A stretch of DNA of 33,013 bases from Ruminococcaceae bacterium OttesenSCG-928-L11 (GTDB taxonomy: Bacteria > Bacillota > Clostridia > Oscillospirales > Ruminococcaceae). The DNA is taken from assembly GCA_030265885.1 (NCBI GenBank), contig JAJDGX010000019.1, forward strand, positions 1 through 33,013. Reading direction: 5' to 3'. Position 1 is the stretch's first letter. Each line of letters starts with the position of its first letter. Positions 16,700-23,613 of this stretch are shown piece by piece. The notes under the pieces were generated by a model, which saw only the letters and a list, made by a program, of their open reading frames with translations, did not search any database and was not told where the DNA came from. The position numbers were made by a program, and so were the translations under genes.

Positions 16700-18474
16700 A
16701 ACAGAACAACGGAACACGGGTGATTGTCGGAAAGGGTAGCTGCGGAATCGCGGCGGGCGCCAACCGAATTTCCACCCTTCTGGAGAAAGGCATCCGGGAC
16801 GCCGGCATCGACTGCTCGGTGGTGACAACCGGCTGCATCGGCATGTGCTATCTGGAGCCCGTTGTGGATGTGCTGCTGCCGGACGGCAGCAAGGAGACCT
16901 ACGTGCGGGTGGATGCCGATGGCGCTGGCGAAATCCTCAAGTCCATCCGGGGCGAGGCAAACAATGCGGAGCAGTACAAAATCCCCCGGGAGGACGCCGA
17001 AAACCTCCACAAGCAGACCCGGGTAGCCCTGGCCAACTGCGGCGTCATCGACCCGGAGAGCATCGACGAATACATAGCCAAGGACGGCTACAAAACCGTC
17101 ACGCAGACAATGAAAACCCATAGCCCGGAGGATATCATCGCCATTATTAAGGAGTCCGGCCTGGCGGGACGGGGCGGCGCAGGCTTCCCCACCTGGTTCA
17201 AGTGGCAGGCCGCCCGCAACTCCCCCTACCCGAAGGACGGCATCAAATATGTCATCTGCAACGCCGATGAGGGCGACCCCGGCGCGTTTATGGACAGAGC
17301 CGTCCTGGAGGGCGACCCCCACGCGCTGATTGAGGGCATGCTCATGGCCGCCTACGCCATCGGTGCCCGGGAAGGCGTCGTCTATGTGCGGGCCGAGTAC
17401 CCGCTGGCGATTCACCGGCTGGAAAACGCCATCGCCCAGGCCGAGGAGCGTGGCTTTTTGGGCGACGACATTCAGGGAACAGGCTTCGGCTTCCGGCTCC
17501 GCATCAAGGCGGGCGCGGGCGCCTTTGTGTGCGGCGAGGAAACCGCCCTCATCGCGTCGCTGGAAGGGGAGCGGGGCATGCCTCGGCTCAAGCCGCCCTT
17601 CCCGGCCCAGAAGGGCCTCTGGCAAAAACCCAGCAACATCAATAATGTAGAAACCTACGCCAACGTGCCGTGGATCATCCGCAACGGCGGGCAGGCGTTT
17701 GCCGCCATGGGCACCGAAAACTCCAAGGGCACCAAGGTGTTCGCCCTGACCGGCAAAATCAAAAAGGGCGGTCTGGTGGAGATCCCCATGGGCAACTCCA
17801 TCCGGGACGTCATCTACGGCGTCGGCGGCGGCATCAAGGAGGACAAGGCCTTCAAGGCGGTGCAGATGGGCGGCCCCTCCGGCGGCTGCATCCCGGCGGA
17901 GCTCATCGACACCCTCATCGACTACCGAACCCTGGCAGCCACCGGAGCCATCATGGGCAGCGGCGGCATGGTCGTCATGGATGAAACCACCTGCATGGTA
18001 GATATGGCCCGCTTTTTCCTGGATTTCACCTGCAAGGAAAGCTGCGGAAAATGCGTTCACTGCCGCATTGGCACCAAGCGGATGCTGGAAATTCTGACCC
18101 GCATCACCGAAGGGGAGGGCCGGGACGGCGACATCGAGCTGCTGTCCGATCTGGCTGTGCAAATCAAGGACGGCTCCCTGTGCGGACTGGGCCAAACAGC
18201 CCCCAACCCTGTCCTGACCACCATCAAATACTTCCGCAACGAATACGAGGATCACATCTATCACAAAAAGTGCACGGCCAAACAGTGCAAGCCCCTTCTG
18301 CGCTATGCCATCGACAAGGACGCCTGCACAGGCTGCACTCTCTGCTCCCGCAAATGCCCGGTGGAGGCCATCTCCGGCCAGGTGAAGCAGCCCCACACCA
18401 TCGACCCCGAGGTCTGCATCAAATGTGGAAAATGCGCAGAGGTATGCCGATTCAAGGCAGTTGTAATAGATTAA
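16696..18474 (+). CDS. NuoF-like FMN/NADH subunit with N-terminal [2Fe-2S] and C-terminal 2[4Fe-4S] domains (HydB/HndC/BfuB type)
   Basis: The 592-residue protein has the full layout of the flavin subunit of bifurcating hydrogenases. An N-terminal thioredoxin-like [2Fe-2S] domain (~1-100) has cysteines in GSCGIAAG and GCIGMCYLEP. The NuoF core (~125-540) has the FMN/NADH glycine loop GRGGAGFPTWFKW, NADEGDPGAFMDR, CGEETALIASLEG, and the N3-type [4Fe-4S] motif ESCGKCVHCRIGT with its distal cysteine in CGLGQ. A C-terminal ferredoxin domain has CTGCTLCSRKCP and CIKCGKCAEVC. NADH binds here and FMN is the expected bifurcation site. It is translationally coupled to the NuoE-like gene and 65 bases upstream of the fusion subunit. 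Confidence 0.95.
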   Translation: MKQNNGTRVIVGKGSCGIAAGANRISTLLEKGIRDAGIDCSVVTTGCIGMCYLEPVVDVLLPDGSKETYVRVDADGAGEILKSIRGEANNAEQYKIPREDAENLHKQTRVALANCGVIDPESIDEYIAKDGYKTVTQTMKTHSPEDIIAIIKESGLAGRGGAGFPTWFKWQAARNSPYPKDGIKYVICNADEGDPGAFMDRAVLEGDPHALIEGMLMAAYAIGAREGVVYVRAEYPLAIHRLENAIAQAEERGFLGDDIQGTGFGFRLRIKAGAGAFVCGEETALIASLEGERGMPRLKPPFPAQKGLWQKPSNINNVETYANVPWIIRNGGQAFAAMGTENSKGTKVFALTGKIKKGGLVEIPMGNSIRDVIYGVGGGIKEDKAFKAVQMGGPSGGCIPAELIDTLIDYRTLAATGAIMGSGGMVVMDETTCMVDMARFFLDFTCKESCGKCVHCRIGTKRMLEILTRITEGEGRDGDIELLSDLAVQIKDGSLCGLGQTAPNPVLTTIKYFRNEYEDHIYHKKCTAKQCKPLLRYAIDKDACTGCTLCSRKCPVEAISGQVKQPHTIDPEVCIKCGKCAEVCRFKAVVID

Positions 18475-18539
18475 ACGTATGACGCGGCTGTGAAATATAG
18501 CTTGCCAAGCGTCACGCTGGTGAAATGGAGAATCGAGTG

Positions 18540-21500
18540 ATGAGTGAAATTCGGCTGAATATAAACGGGCGGGAAGTGAAGGGCCAGGACGGCCAGACTG
18601 TCCTGGAGATCGCCCGCCACAACGGGATTGACATCCCCACCCTCTGTCACGACGACCGGGTGAAAATGTACGGCTCCTGCGGCATCTGCACCGTGGAAAT
18701 GGAGGGCAACCCCCGGCTGCTTCGTTCCTGCTCCACCATGGCTGCCGACGGCATGGTGATCCACACCGACACAGAGCGGGTGCGGAAATCCCGCAAAACC
18801 GCCCTGGAGCTGCTGCTGTCCGACCATACCGGCGACTGCCGCCCCCCCTGTGTGCTGGCCTGCCCCGCCCAGACAGACTGTCAGGGCTACGTGGGCCTTA
18901 TCGCCAACGGCGAATACAGGGAAGCCCTGAAGCTGGTGAAGGATAAAATCCCGCTGCCCGGCTCCATTGGCCGGGTCTGCCCCCACCCCTGCGAGGAGGC
19001 GTGCCGCCGCCAGATGGTGGAGGAGCCCATCAGCATCGCGGCCCTCAAGCAGTTTGTCGCCGACAAGGACATGGCCGACGGCGAACTGTACACAGCGCCT
19101 GTTGCGGCGGATACCGGCAAACAGGTGGCTGTCATCGGCGGCGGCCCCGGCGGCTTGACGGCTGCCTACTTCCTGCGGATGGAGGGCCACGCCGTCACCG
19201 TATACGACGCCATGCCCCAAATGGGCGGCATGCTTCAGTACGGCATCCCCGAATACCGCCTGCCCAAGCAGTACCTGCAGGCGGAGATCGACGCCATCCG
19301 GCAGACCGGCGTGGAGTTCCGCAACGGCGTAAAAATCGGCCGGGATCTGACACTGGAGTATTTGCAGGAAACCTATGACGCCGTCATCGTCGCCGTAGGT
19401 GCCTGGACCAGCACCGGCCTGCGCTGCCCCGGCGAGCAGCTTCAAGGGGTGCTGGGCGGCATCGACTTCCTGCGGGAGGTCTCTTTGGGCATGCCGGTGT
19501 ACGCCGGCAAACGGGTGGCCGTCGTCGGCGGCGGCAACACCGCCATGGACGCCTGTCGCACAGCGGTGCGCCTGGGTGCCGAACAGGTGTACAACATCTA
19601 CCGCCGCACCAAAAACGAGATGCCCGCCGAGGACATCGAGATTCAGGAGGCGGAAGAGGAAGGCGTCATCTTCAAGAATCTGACCAACCCCATCGAGGTG
19701 CTGGGAACAGACGGCAAGGTCACCGGCGTCCGCCTGCAAATCATGGAGCTGGGCGAGCCGGATGCCTCCGGACGCCGGGCACCTGTGGCTGTGGAGGGCA
19801 AGGAGGAGACCATCGAGGTCGACACTGTCATCGTGGCCATCGGCCAAAAGCTGAACGCGGCAGGGCTGGAGGGCATCCAGCTGACCAAATGGGGCACGAT
19901 TTCCGCCGATGAAGCCAGCTTCCGCACCAGCCTGGAGGGCGTATTCGCCATCGGCGACGCCACCAACAAGGGCGCCGACATTGCCATCTCCGCCATCGGC
20001 GAGGCCAAAAAGGCGGCCGCCGTGGTCGACCGGTACCTGTACGGGGAGGACTGCCCCTACGAGGCCCTCTATCTTGTCACCAGCGACCCGGAGGCTGAGC
20101 GGTTCACCAAATACGAAAAGGCTCCCCGGGCCAAAATGCCCCACAAATCCCCTGCACAGCGGCGGGATAATTTCCTGGAAATCAATGAGGGCCTCACAGA
20201 CGAGCAGGCCTGCAAGGAAGCTAACCGCTGCCTGGAATGCGGCTGCCACGACTATTTTGAGTGCAAGCTCATCGACTACGCCAACCGGTATAAGGTGGAG
20301 CCCCAAAAGCTGGCGGGCGAGGTGCACCACCGGACGATTGGGCAGGATCACCCCTACATCACCCGCAACCCGGACAAATGCATCCTCTGCGGGCTGTGCG
20401 TGCGCATCTGCGACGAGGTGGTGGGAGCCACCGCCCTGGGCCTGGCCGACAGAGGCTTCGACGCCGTTGTCAAGCCGGCGCTGGATATGCGCCTGCAGGA
20501 AACCGACTGCGTCTCCTGCGGCCAGTGCGTCAATGTTTGCCCCACCGGCGCCCTTACCGAGACTATGATGACCGCCAAGCAGGTGCCCACCCGGGAATGC
20601 GACACCGAAACCACCTGCTCCTTCTGCAGCGTCGGCTGCCGGACAAAGCTGACCCACACCGGCGATTTGCTGCTTCGCTCTCTTCCCGTCGCCCAGGACA
20701 ACCGGGACGCCCTTCTCTGCATGAAGGGCCGGTTCGGCTTTGGGGAGATAGCAAAGATAGACCGTCTGCACAAGCCCCTCATCCGCCGGGATGGTACCTT
20801 GGACGAGGCCTCCTTCGCGGATGCATACATCTACACCGGCAAAAAGCTCCAATCCATCCAGACCCGCTGCGGCACAGACAGCATCGCCGTGGCAATCTCC
20901 GACCGCTACACCAACGAAGAGGCGTTCCTCCTTCGGGAATACGCCCACAAGACCCTCCACACCGGCCGCGTCTATTCCTTCAACAAGACCACCGGCGGCT
21001 TGGGAGAGGTGCTGGGCAAGGATGCCTCCACGGCGGATTTTGAGGAGCTGGAAAACACCTCCCTCATCCTGATTGTCCAAAGCGACATTCAAAAGCCGCA
21101 CATGGTTGCGGGGCTGCGGATTCGCAAGGCGGCGGAGCGGGGAGCCACGATCGTCGCGGTCAACAGCTTTGCCAGTGCCGTCGACGAGATAGCGGCGATA
21201 AAGGCGGATCCCGGCAAGGATCTCGGCTTCCTCAAGGAACTGCTAAAGGCTGTCATGGAGCAGTCCGACGCCGGAAAAGCCGTGGACGGCTACGCCGAGT
21301 TGGCCGCCTCTCTCGCGTCTGTCCAGCCCGGTGACATGGCCAAGACCATCGCCGGGGAATACGTGAACGCCCAAAAGGCTGTCATCGTGTTCGAGCAGAG
21401 CAAGCTGACCGTCGACGCCCAACGGCTGCTGGGGGACATTGCCCTCTGCGGCGGCCACGCCTTTGGTGCCCGCAACGGCGTCATCCAGCTGAAACCCAAC

Positions 21501-22013
21501 GCCAACTCCCAGGGCCTCAGCGATTTGGACATCGGAGATGGGGCGGAGCTGAGAGCCGCCATCGCAGACGGCAGCGTCAAGGGCCTCATCATCTTCGGTG
21601 AGGATGTGCCGGATCTGGATGTGTCCGGCTTGGAGTTCCTGGCCGTGCAGGATTTGCAGGTGACCCAGACTGCGGCAAAGGCCGATGCGGTATTCCCCGG
21701 CCAAAGCTTTGCCGAGGTAAACGGCACCTTCACCAACGCGGTGGGGACCGTGCAGCAGGTGACCCAGGCAGTTCCGTCGCAGATGGAGCAGTCCAACTTC
21801 GACATTGTCATGGGGCTGGATGCAGTTGCCGGCAGCCGCCTGCGGTTCCGCAGCATGGAGGATGTCGCAGTCGCCATGCACCACCGGGAGCAGCCCCAGA
21901 CCACTGCTGCCAAACTGGTTGCCGCCACAGGCGACCAGCTGAGCCGTGCCGCCGCCAACACCAACGCCCTCTACAATTCCCTGATGGCCTTTGCCATGGA
22001 AAGAGGCCTGTAA
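18540..22013 (+). CDS. Large fusion flavoprotein: [2Fe-2S] + GltD/NfnB-like FAD-NAD(P)H module + ferredoxin + NuoG/FdhA-like domain
   Basis: About 1157 residues from ATG 18540, which follows TGGAG by nine bases; ATG 18525 is possible but has a poorer RBS. Domains in order: plant-type [2Fe-2S] (CHDDRVKMYGSCGIC), a cysteine cluster region (TGDCRPPCVLACPAQTDC), and the GltD/NfnB-like module with its own Fe-S ligands (GRVCPHPCEEAC). This module has the FAD loop VIGGGPGGLTAAY, NAD(P)H loop VVGGGNTAMDACR, and a C-terminal FAD signature FAIGDATNKGADI. Two [4Fe-4S] clusters follow (CILCGLCVRIC, CVSCGQCVNVC), then a molybdopterin-type Fe4S4 motif (CSFCSVGC) and a NuoG/formate-dehydrogenase-like remainder. 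The usual Cys/Sec metal ligand appears missing. It probably exchanges electrons between NAD(P)H and the NuoF-like partner or ferredoxin. Confidence 0.9.
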   Translation: MSEIRLNINGREVKGQDGQTVLEIARHNGIDIPTLCHDDRVKMYGSCGICTVEMEGNPRLLRSCSTMAADGMVIHTDTERVRKSRKTALELLLSDHTGDCRPPCVLACPAQTDCQGYVGLIANGEYREALKLVKDKIPLPGSIGRVCPHPCEEACRRQMVEEPISIAALKQFVADKDMADGELYTAPVAADTGKQVAVIGGGPGGLTAAYFLRMEGHAVTVYDAMPQMGGMLQYGIPEYRLPKQYLQAEIDAIRQTGVEFRNGVKIGRDLTLEYLQETYDAVIVAVGAWTSTGLRCPGEQLQGVLGGIDFLREVSLGMPVYAGKRVAVVGGGNTAMDACRTAVRLGAEQVYNIYRRTKNEMPAEDIEIQEAEEEGVIFKNLTNPIEVLGTDGKVTGVRLQIMELGEPDASGRRAPVAVEGKEETIEVDTVIVAIGQKLNAAGLEGIQLTKWGTISADEASFRTSLEGVFAIGDATNKGADIAISAIGEAKKAAAVVDRYLYGEDCPYEALYLVTSDPEAERFTKYEKAPRAKMPHKSPAQRRDNFLEINEGLTDEQACKEANRCLECGCHDYFECKLIDYANRYKVEPQKLAGEVHHRTIGQDHPYITRNPDKCILCGLCVRICDEVVGATALGLADRGFDAVVKPALDMRLQETDCVSCGQCVNVCPTGALTETMMTAKQVPTRECDTETTCSFCSVGCRTKLTHTGDLLLRSLPVAQDNRDALLCMKGRFGFGEIAKIDRLHKPLIRRDGTLDEASFADAYIYTGKKLQSIQTRCGTDSIAVAISDRYTNEEAFLLREYAHKTLHTGRVYSFNKTTGGLGEVLGKDASTADFEELENTSLILIVQSDIQKPHMVAGLRIRKAAERGATIVAVNSFASAVDEIAAIKADPGKDLGFLKELLKAVMEQSDAGKAVDGYAELAASLASVQPGDMAKTIAGEYVNAQKAVIVFEQSKLTVDAQRLLGDIALCGGHAFGARNGVIQLKPNANSQGLSDLDIGDGAELRAAIADGSVKGLIIFGEDVPDLDVSGLEFLAVQDLQVTQTAAKADAVFPGQSFAEVNGTFTNAVGTVQQVTQAVPSQMEQSNFDIVMGLDAVAGSRLRFRSMEDVAVAMHHREQPQTTAAKLVAATGDQLSRAAANTNALYNSLMAFAMERGL

Positions 22014-22030
22014 TCACATAGCACAGAAAA

Positions 22031-22070
22031 AGAACTGCCTTCCCCTTTACCGGAGAAGGCAGTTCTCTTC
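22031..22070. terminator. Bidirectional terminator between the flavoprotein operon and trxA
   Basis: AGAACTGCCTTC (22031-22042) pairs perfectly with GAAGGCAGTTCT (22055-22066). CTTCATTTT follows on the plus strand, and the minus strand reads out into CTTTTTCTG, so it can end both convergent transcripts. Confidence 0.85.
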
Positions 22071-22094
22071 ATTTTGAATGGATAGGGGAGACAA

Positions 22095-22406
22095 TCAGCA
22101 GTATTTGTCGACTGCTTCGACTACCTCGGCTTTTTTGCGCACGCCGACCAGCCGCTCCACTTCCTTGCCCCCCTTGAAAATGACCAGGGTGGGGATGCTG
22201 GATACGCCGTACTCAATGGCCAAATCCCGCTCCTCATCGATATTGACCTTCCCAAAGTTGGCCTTGCCGTCCATTTCGCCGGCAATTTCCTCTACAACAG
22301 GGGCGAATACCTGGCAGGGCATGCACCAGGTCGCCCAAAAATCCACCACAGTGGGCACATCCTGCCCGATGGTCTCCAGAAACGCGCTTTTGTTCAGTTC
22401 CGTCAT
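22095..22406 (-). CDS. trxA: Thioredoxin with CMPC active site
   Basis: The 103-residue protein is a single thioredoxin domain that reduces disulfides in cytosolic proteins. The active site is WATWCMPCQ (Cys28, Cys31), with Met in place of the usual Gly of WCGPC. The rest is canonical: VVDFWATW, the buried VNIDEE strand, the cis-proline loop SSIPTLVIF and GKEVERLVG. It lies 42 bases downstream of the TrxR-like gene on the same strand, with AAAGGATG before the ATG. The pair is presumably one thioredoxin system. The Met substitution is expected to alter redox potential or partner choice, but that is inference. Confidence 0.95.
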   Translation of the reverse strand: MTELNKSAFLETIGQDVPTVVDFWATWCMPCQVFAPVVEEIAGEMDGKANFGKVNIDEERDLAIEYGVSSIPTLVIFKGGKEVERLVGVRKKAEVVEAVDKYC

Positions 22407-22448
22407 TTTTATACATCCTTTCCAATTTGTTGTCGATGGAGTGATTGG

Positions 22449-23342
22449 TTACTCTGCGTGGGTGTGCTTTTGGATATCGATATATGCCGCCGCGTTGAGT
22501 GCGGCAGTCTGGCCCTGTCCCGCCGCCCGCATGTACTGGTGGGGCTTGCCGGTGCAGTCGCCGGCGGCGTAACAGCCGGGCAGATTGGTCTGCATGGCCG
22601 CGTCCACCTTGATGAACCCGTTTTCCGTCTCCAGCCCCGGCACCAGAGAGGCGGGGGCAATGGTCTCCCGCAGCAAAAATACGCCGTCAACCGCAAGGGT
22701 TCGATTGTTCAGGATCAGCTGCTCCACCTTTCCCGAGCCGGTGATTTCCACCGGGACATCGTCCACCACCTCCACACGGCTGTCGAGAGGGCGGGTAAAT
22801 GCCTTGCCGGGGACAAAATACACCTTGACCGCAACATCGCAGACAAAGTTGGCCTCCTCCACCGATTCGTCGGTATAGCCGACAATGGCTACGGTGCGAT
22901 CCCGGTACAGCGGCGCGTCGCAGGTGGCGCAATAGCCGACGCCTCGTCCCAGAAACTCCGCCTCACCGGGCAGATCCTTGCTGTTAAAGACCCCGGGGCA
23001 CAGAATGACCGTGGTGGCCTCCAGCGTGCGGTGTGCAGTGGCAAGGGAGAAATACTCCCCCATGGGATACACAGTGGTAACCTGCTCCGGCACAATTTCT
23101 ATCGCCATTTGCTCCAAATGCTCCCGAAAGCGGGCGGCGAGATCCCCGCCGGAAATTCCCGGCAGCCCCAGATAATTGTTGATCCGAGGTGCCAATGTAA
23201 TTTTGTTGCTCAAATCCGCCGCCCCAAACAGGAGGAAATCCTTCTGGCGGATTTTCAGATTCAGGGCGGCTTCCAGCCCGGCGGGGCCGCTTCCGATGAT
23301 CACAGAATCCAGTCTGGCCGTAGTATCAGCTCCTTGCTCCAA
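22449..23342 (-). CDS. TrxB-like flavoprotein disulfide reductase lacking NADPH motifs (probable ferredoxin-dependent FFTR type)
   Basis: The 297-residue protein has the thioredoxin-reductase fold: FAD loop IGSGPAGLEAAL (~residue 16), redox pair CATC at Cys138 and Cys141 within GYCATCDAP, and C-terminal AAGDCTG. The NADPH site is degraded. The usual GGGDSAxEEA is VGYTDESVEEANF, and the HRR-x3-R arginine motif that binds the 2'-phosphate is absent (VYFVPGKAFTR). Clostridial ferredoxin-dependent flavin thioredoxin reductases lose the same motifs, so ferredoxin is the likely donor. The start is uncertain. An in-frame TAG lies two codons before the TTG at 23342, which has no RBS, and a good AAGGAG lies inside the frame without a standard start codon after it. 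Coupled with trxA. Confidence 0.85.
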   Translation of the reverse strand: MEQGADTTARLDSVIIGSGPAGLEAALNLKIRQKDFLLFGAADLSNKITLAPRINNYLGLPGISGGDLAARFREHLEQMAIEIVPEQVTTVYPMGEYFSLATAHRTLEATTVILCPGVFNSKDLPGEAEFLGRGVGYCATCDAPLYRDRTVAIVGYTDESVEEANFVCDVAVKVYFVPGKAFTRPLDSRVEVVDDVPVEITGSGKVEQLILNNRTLAVDGVFLLRETIAPASLVPGLETENGFIKVDAAMQTNLPGCYAAGDCTGKPHQYMRAAGQGQTAALNAAAYIDIQKHTHAE

Positions 23343-23503
23343 TTGCTATATGCGAATGCGCGGCCGCTGTCGTCCTCTGCCGAGAAATGGAATCACTCGC
23401 TATAGTATCTCTATTCTATTGCAGGTTCATACCTTTTTCAAGTACCGGGCCGAAAACAATGTGGGTATTTTTTATTTTTGGTACTGTACAGGCGGTTTTG
23501 CCG

Positions 23504-23523
23504 CACAATTCGCCTCAATTGTG
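23504..23523 (+). promoter_or_regulatory. Inverted repeat upstream of the lysozyme promoter (possible operator)
   Basis: CACAATT (23504-23510) and AATTGTG (23517-23523) are perfect arms around CGCCTC, ending 11 bases before the -35 box of the GH25 gene. Position and size suit an upstream regulator site; no regulator is identified. Confidence 0.4.
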
Positions 23524-23534
23524 TGACCGACGCC

Positions 23535-23575
23535 TTGCCAACCAAGGATACAATTTGCTATAATAATAGCAAATT
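23535..23575 (+). promoter_or_regulatory. Sigma-A promoter of the GH25 gene overlapped by a 24-base palindrome
   Basis: TTGCCA (23535-23540) and TATAAT (23559-23564) are 18 bases apart. A perfect palindrome, AATTTGCTAT-aata-ATAGCAAATT (23552-23575), covers the whole -10 box and the predicted start. Ten-base perfect arms in this position are typical of a repressor operator. Confidence 0.65.
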
Positions 23576-23613
23576 CTGTCGAAGGACAAATTCAAACAAG
23601 CAGGAGGGGTAGC

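Noticed and set aside
16624-21101. Long minus-strand ORFs (590 and 876 codons) across the flavoprotein operon
   Set aside because: The sense strand carries complete Fe-S and flavin motifs; the antisense frames show none.
16175-22013. Respiratory complex I or [FeFe]-hydrogenase
   Set aside because: No membrane subunits occur and no H-cluster motifs (such as TSCCP or MPCxxKxxE) are present in the large subunit.
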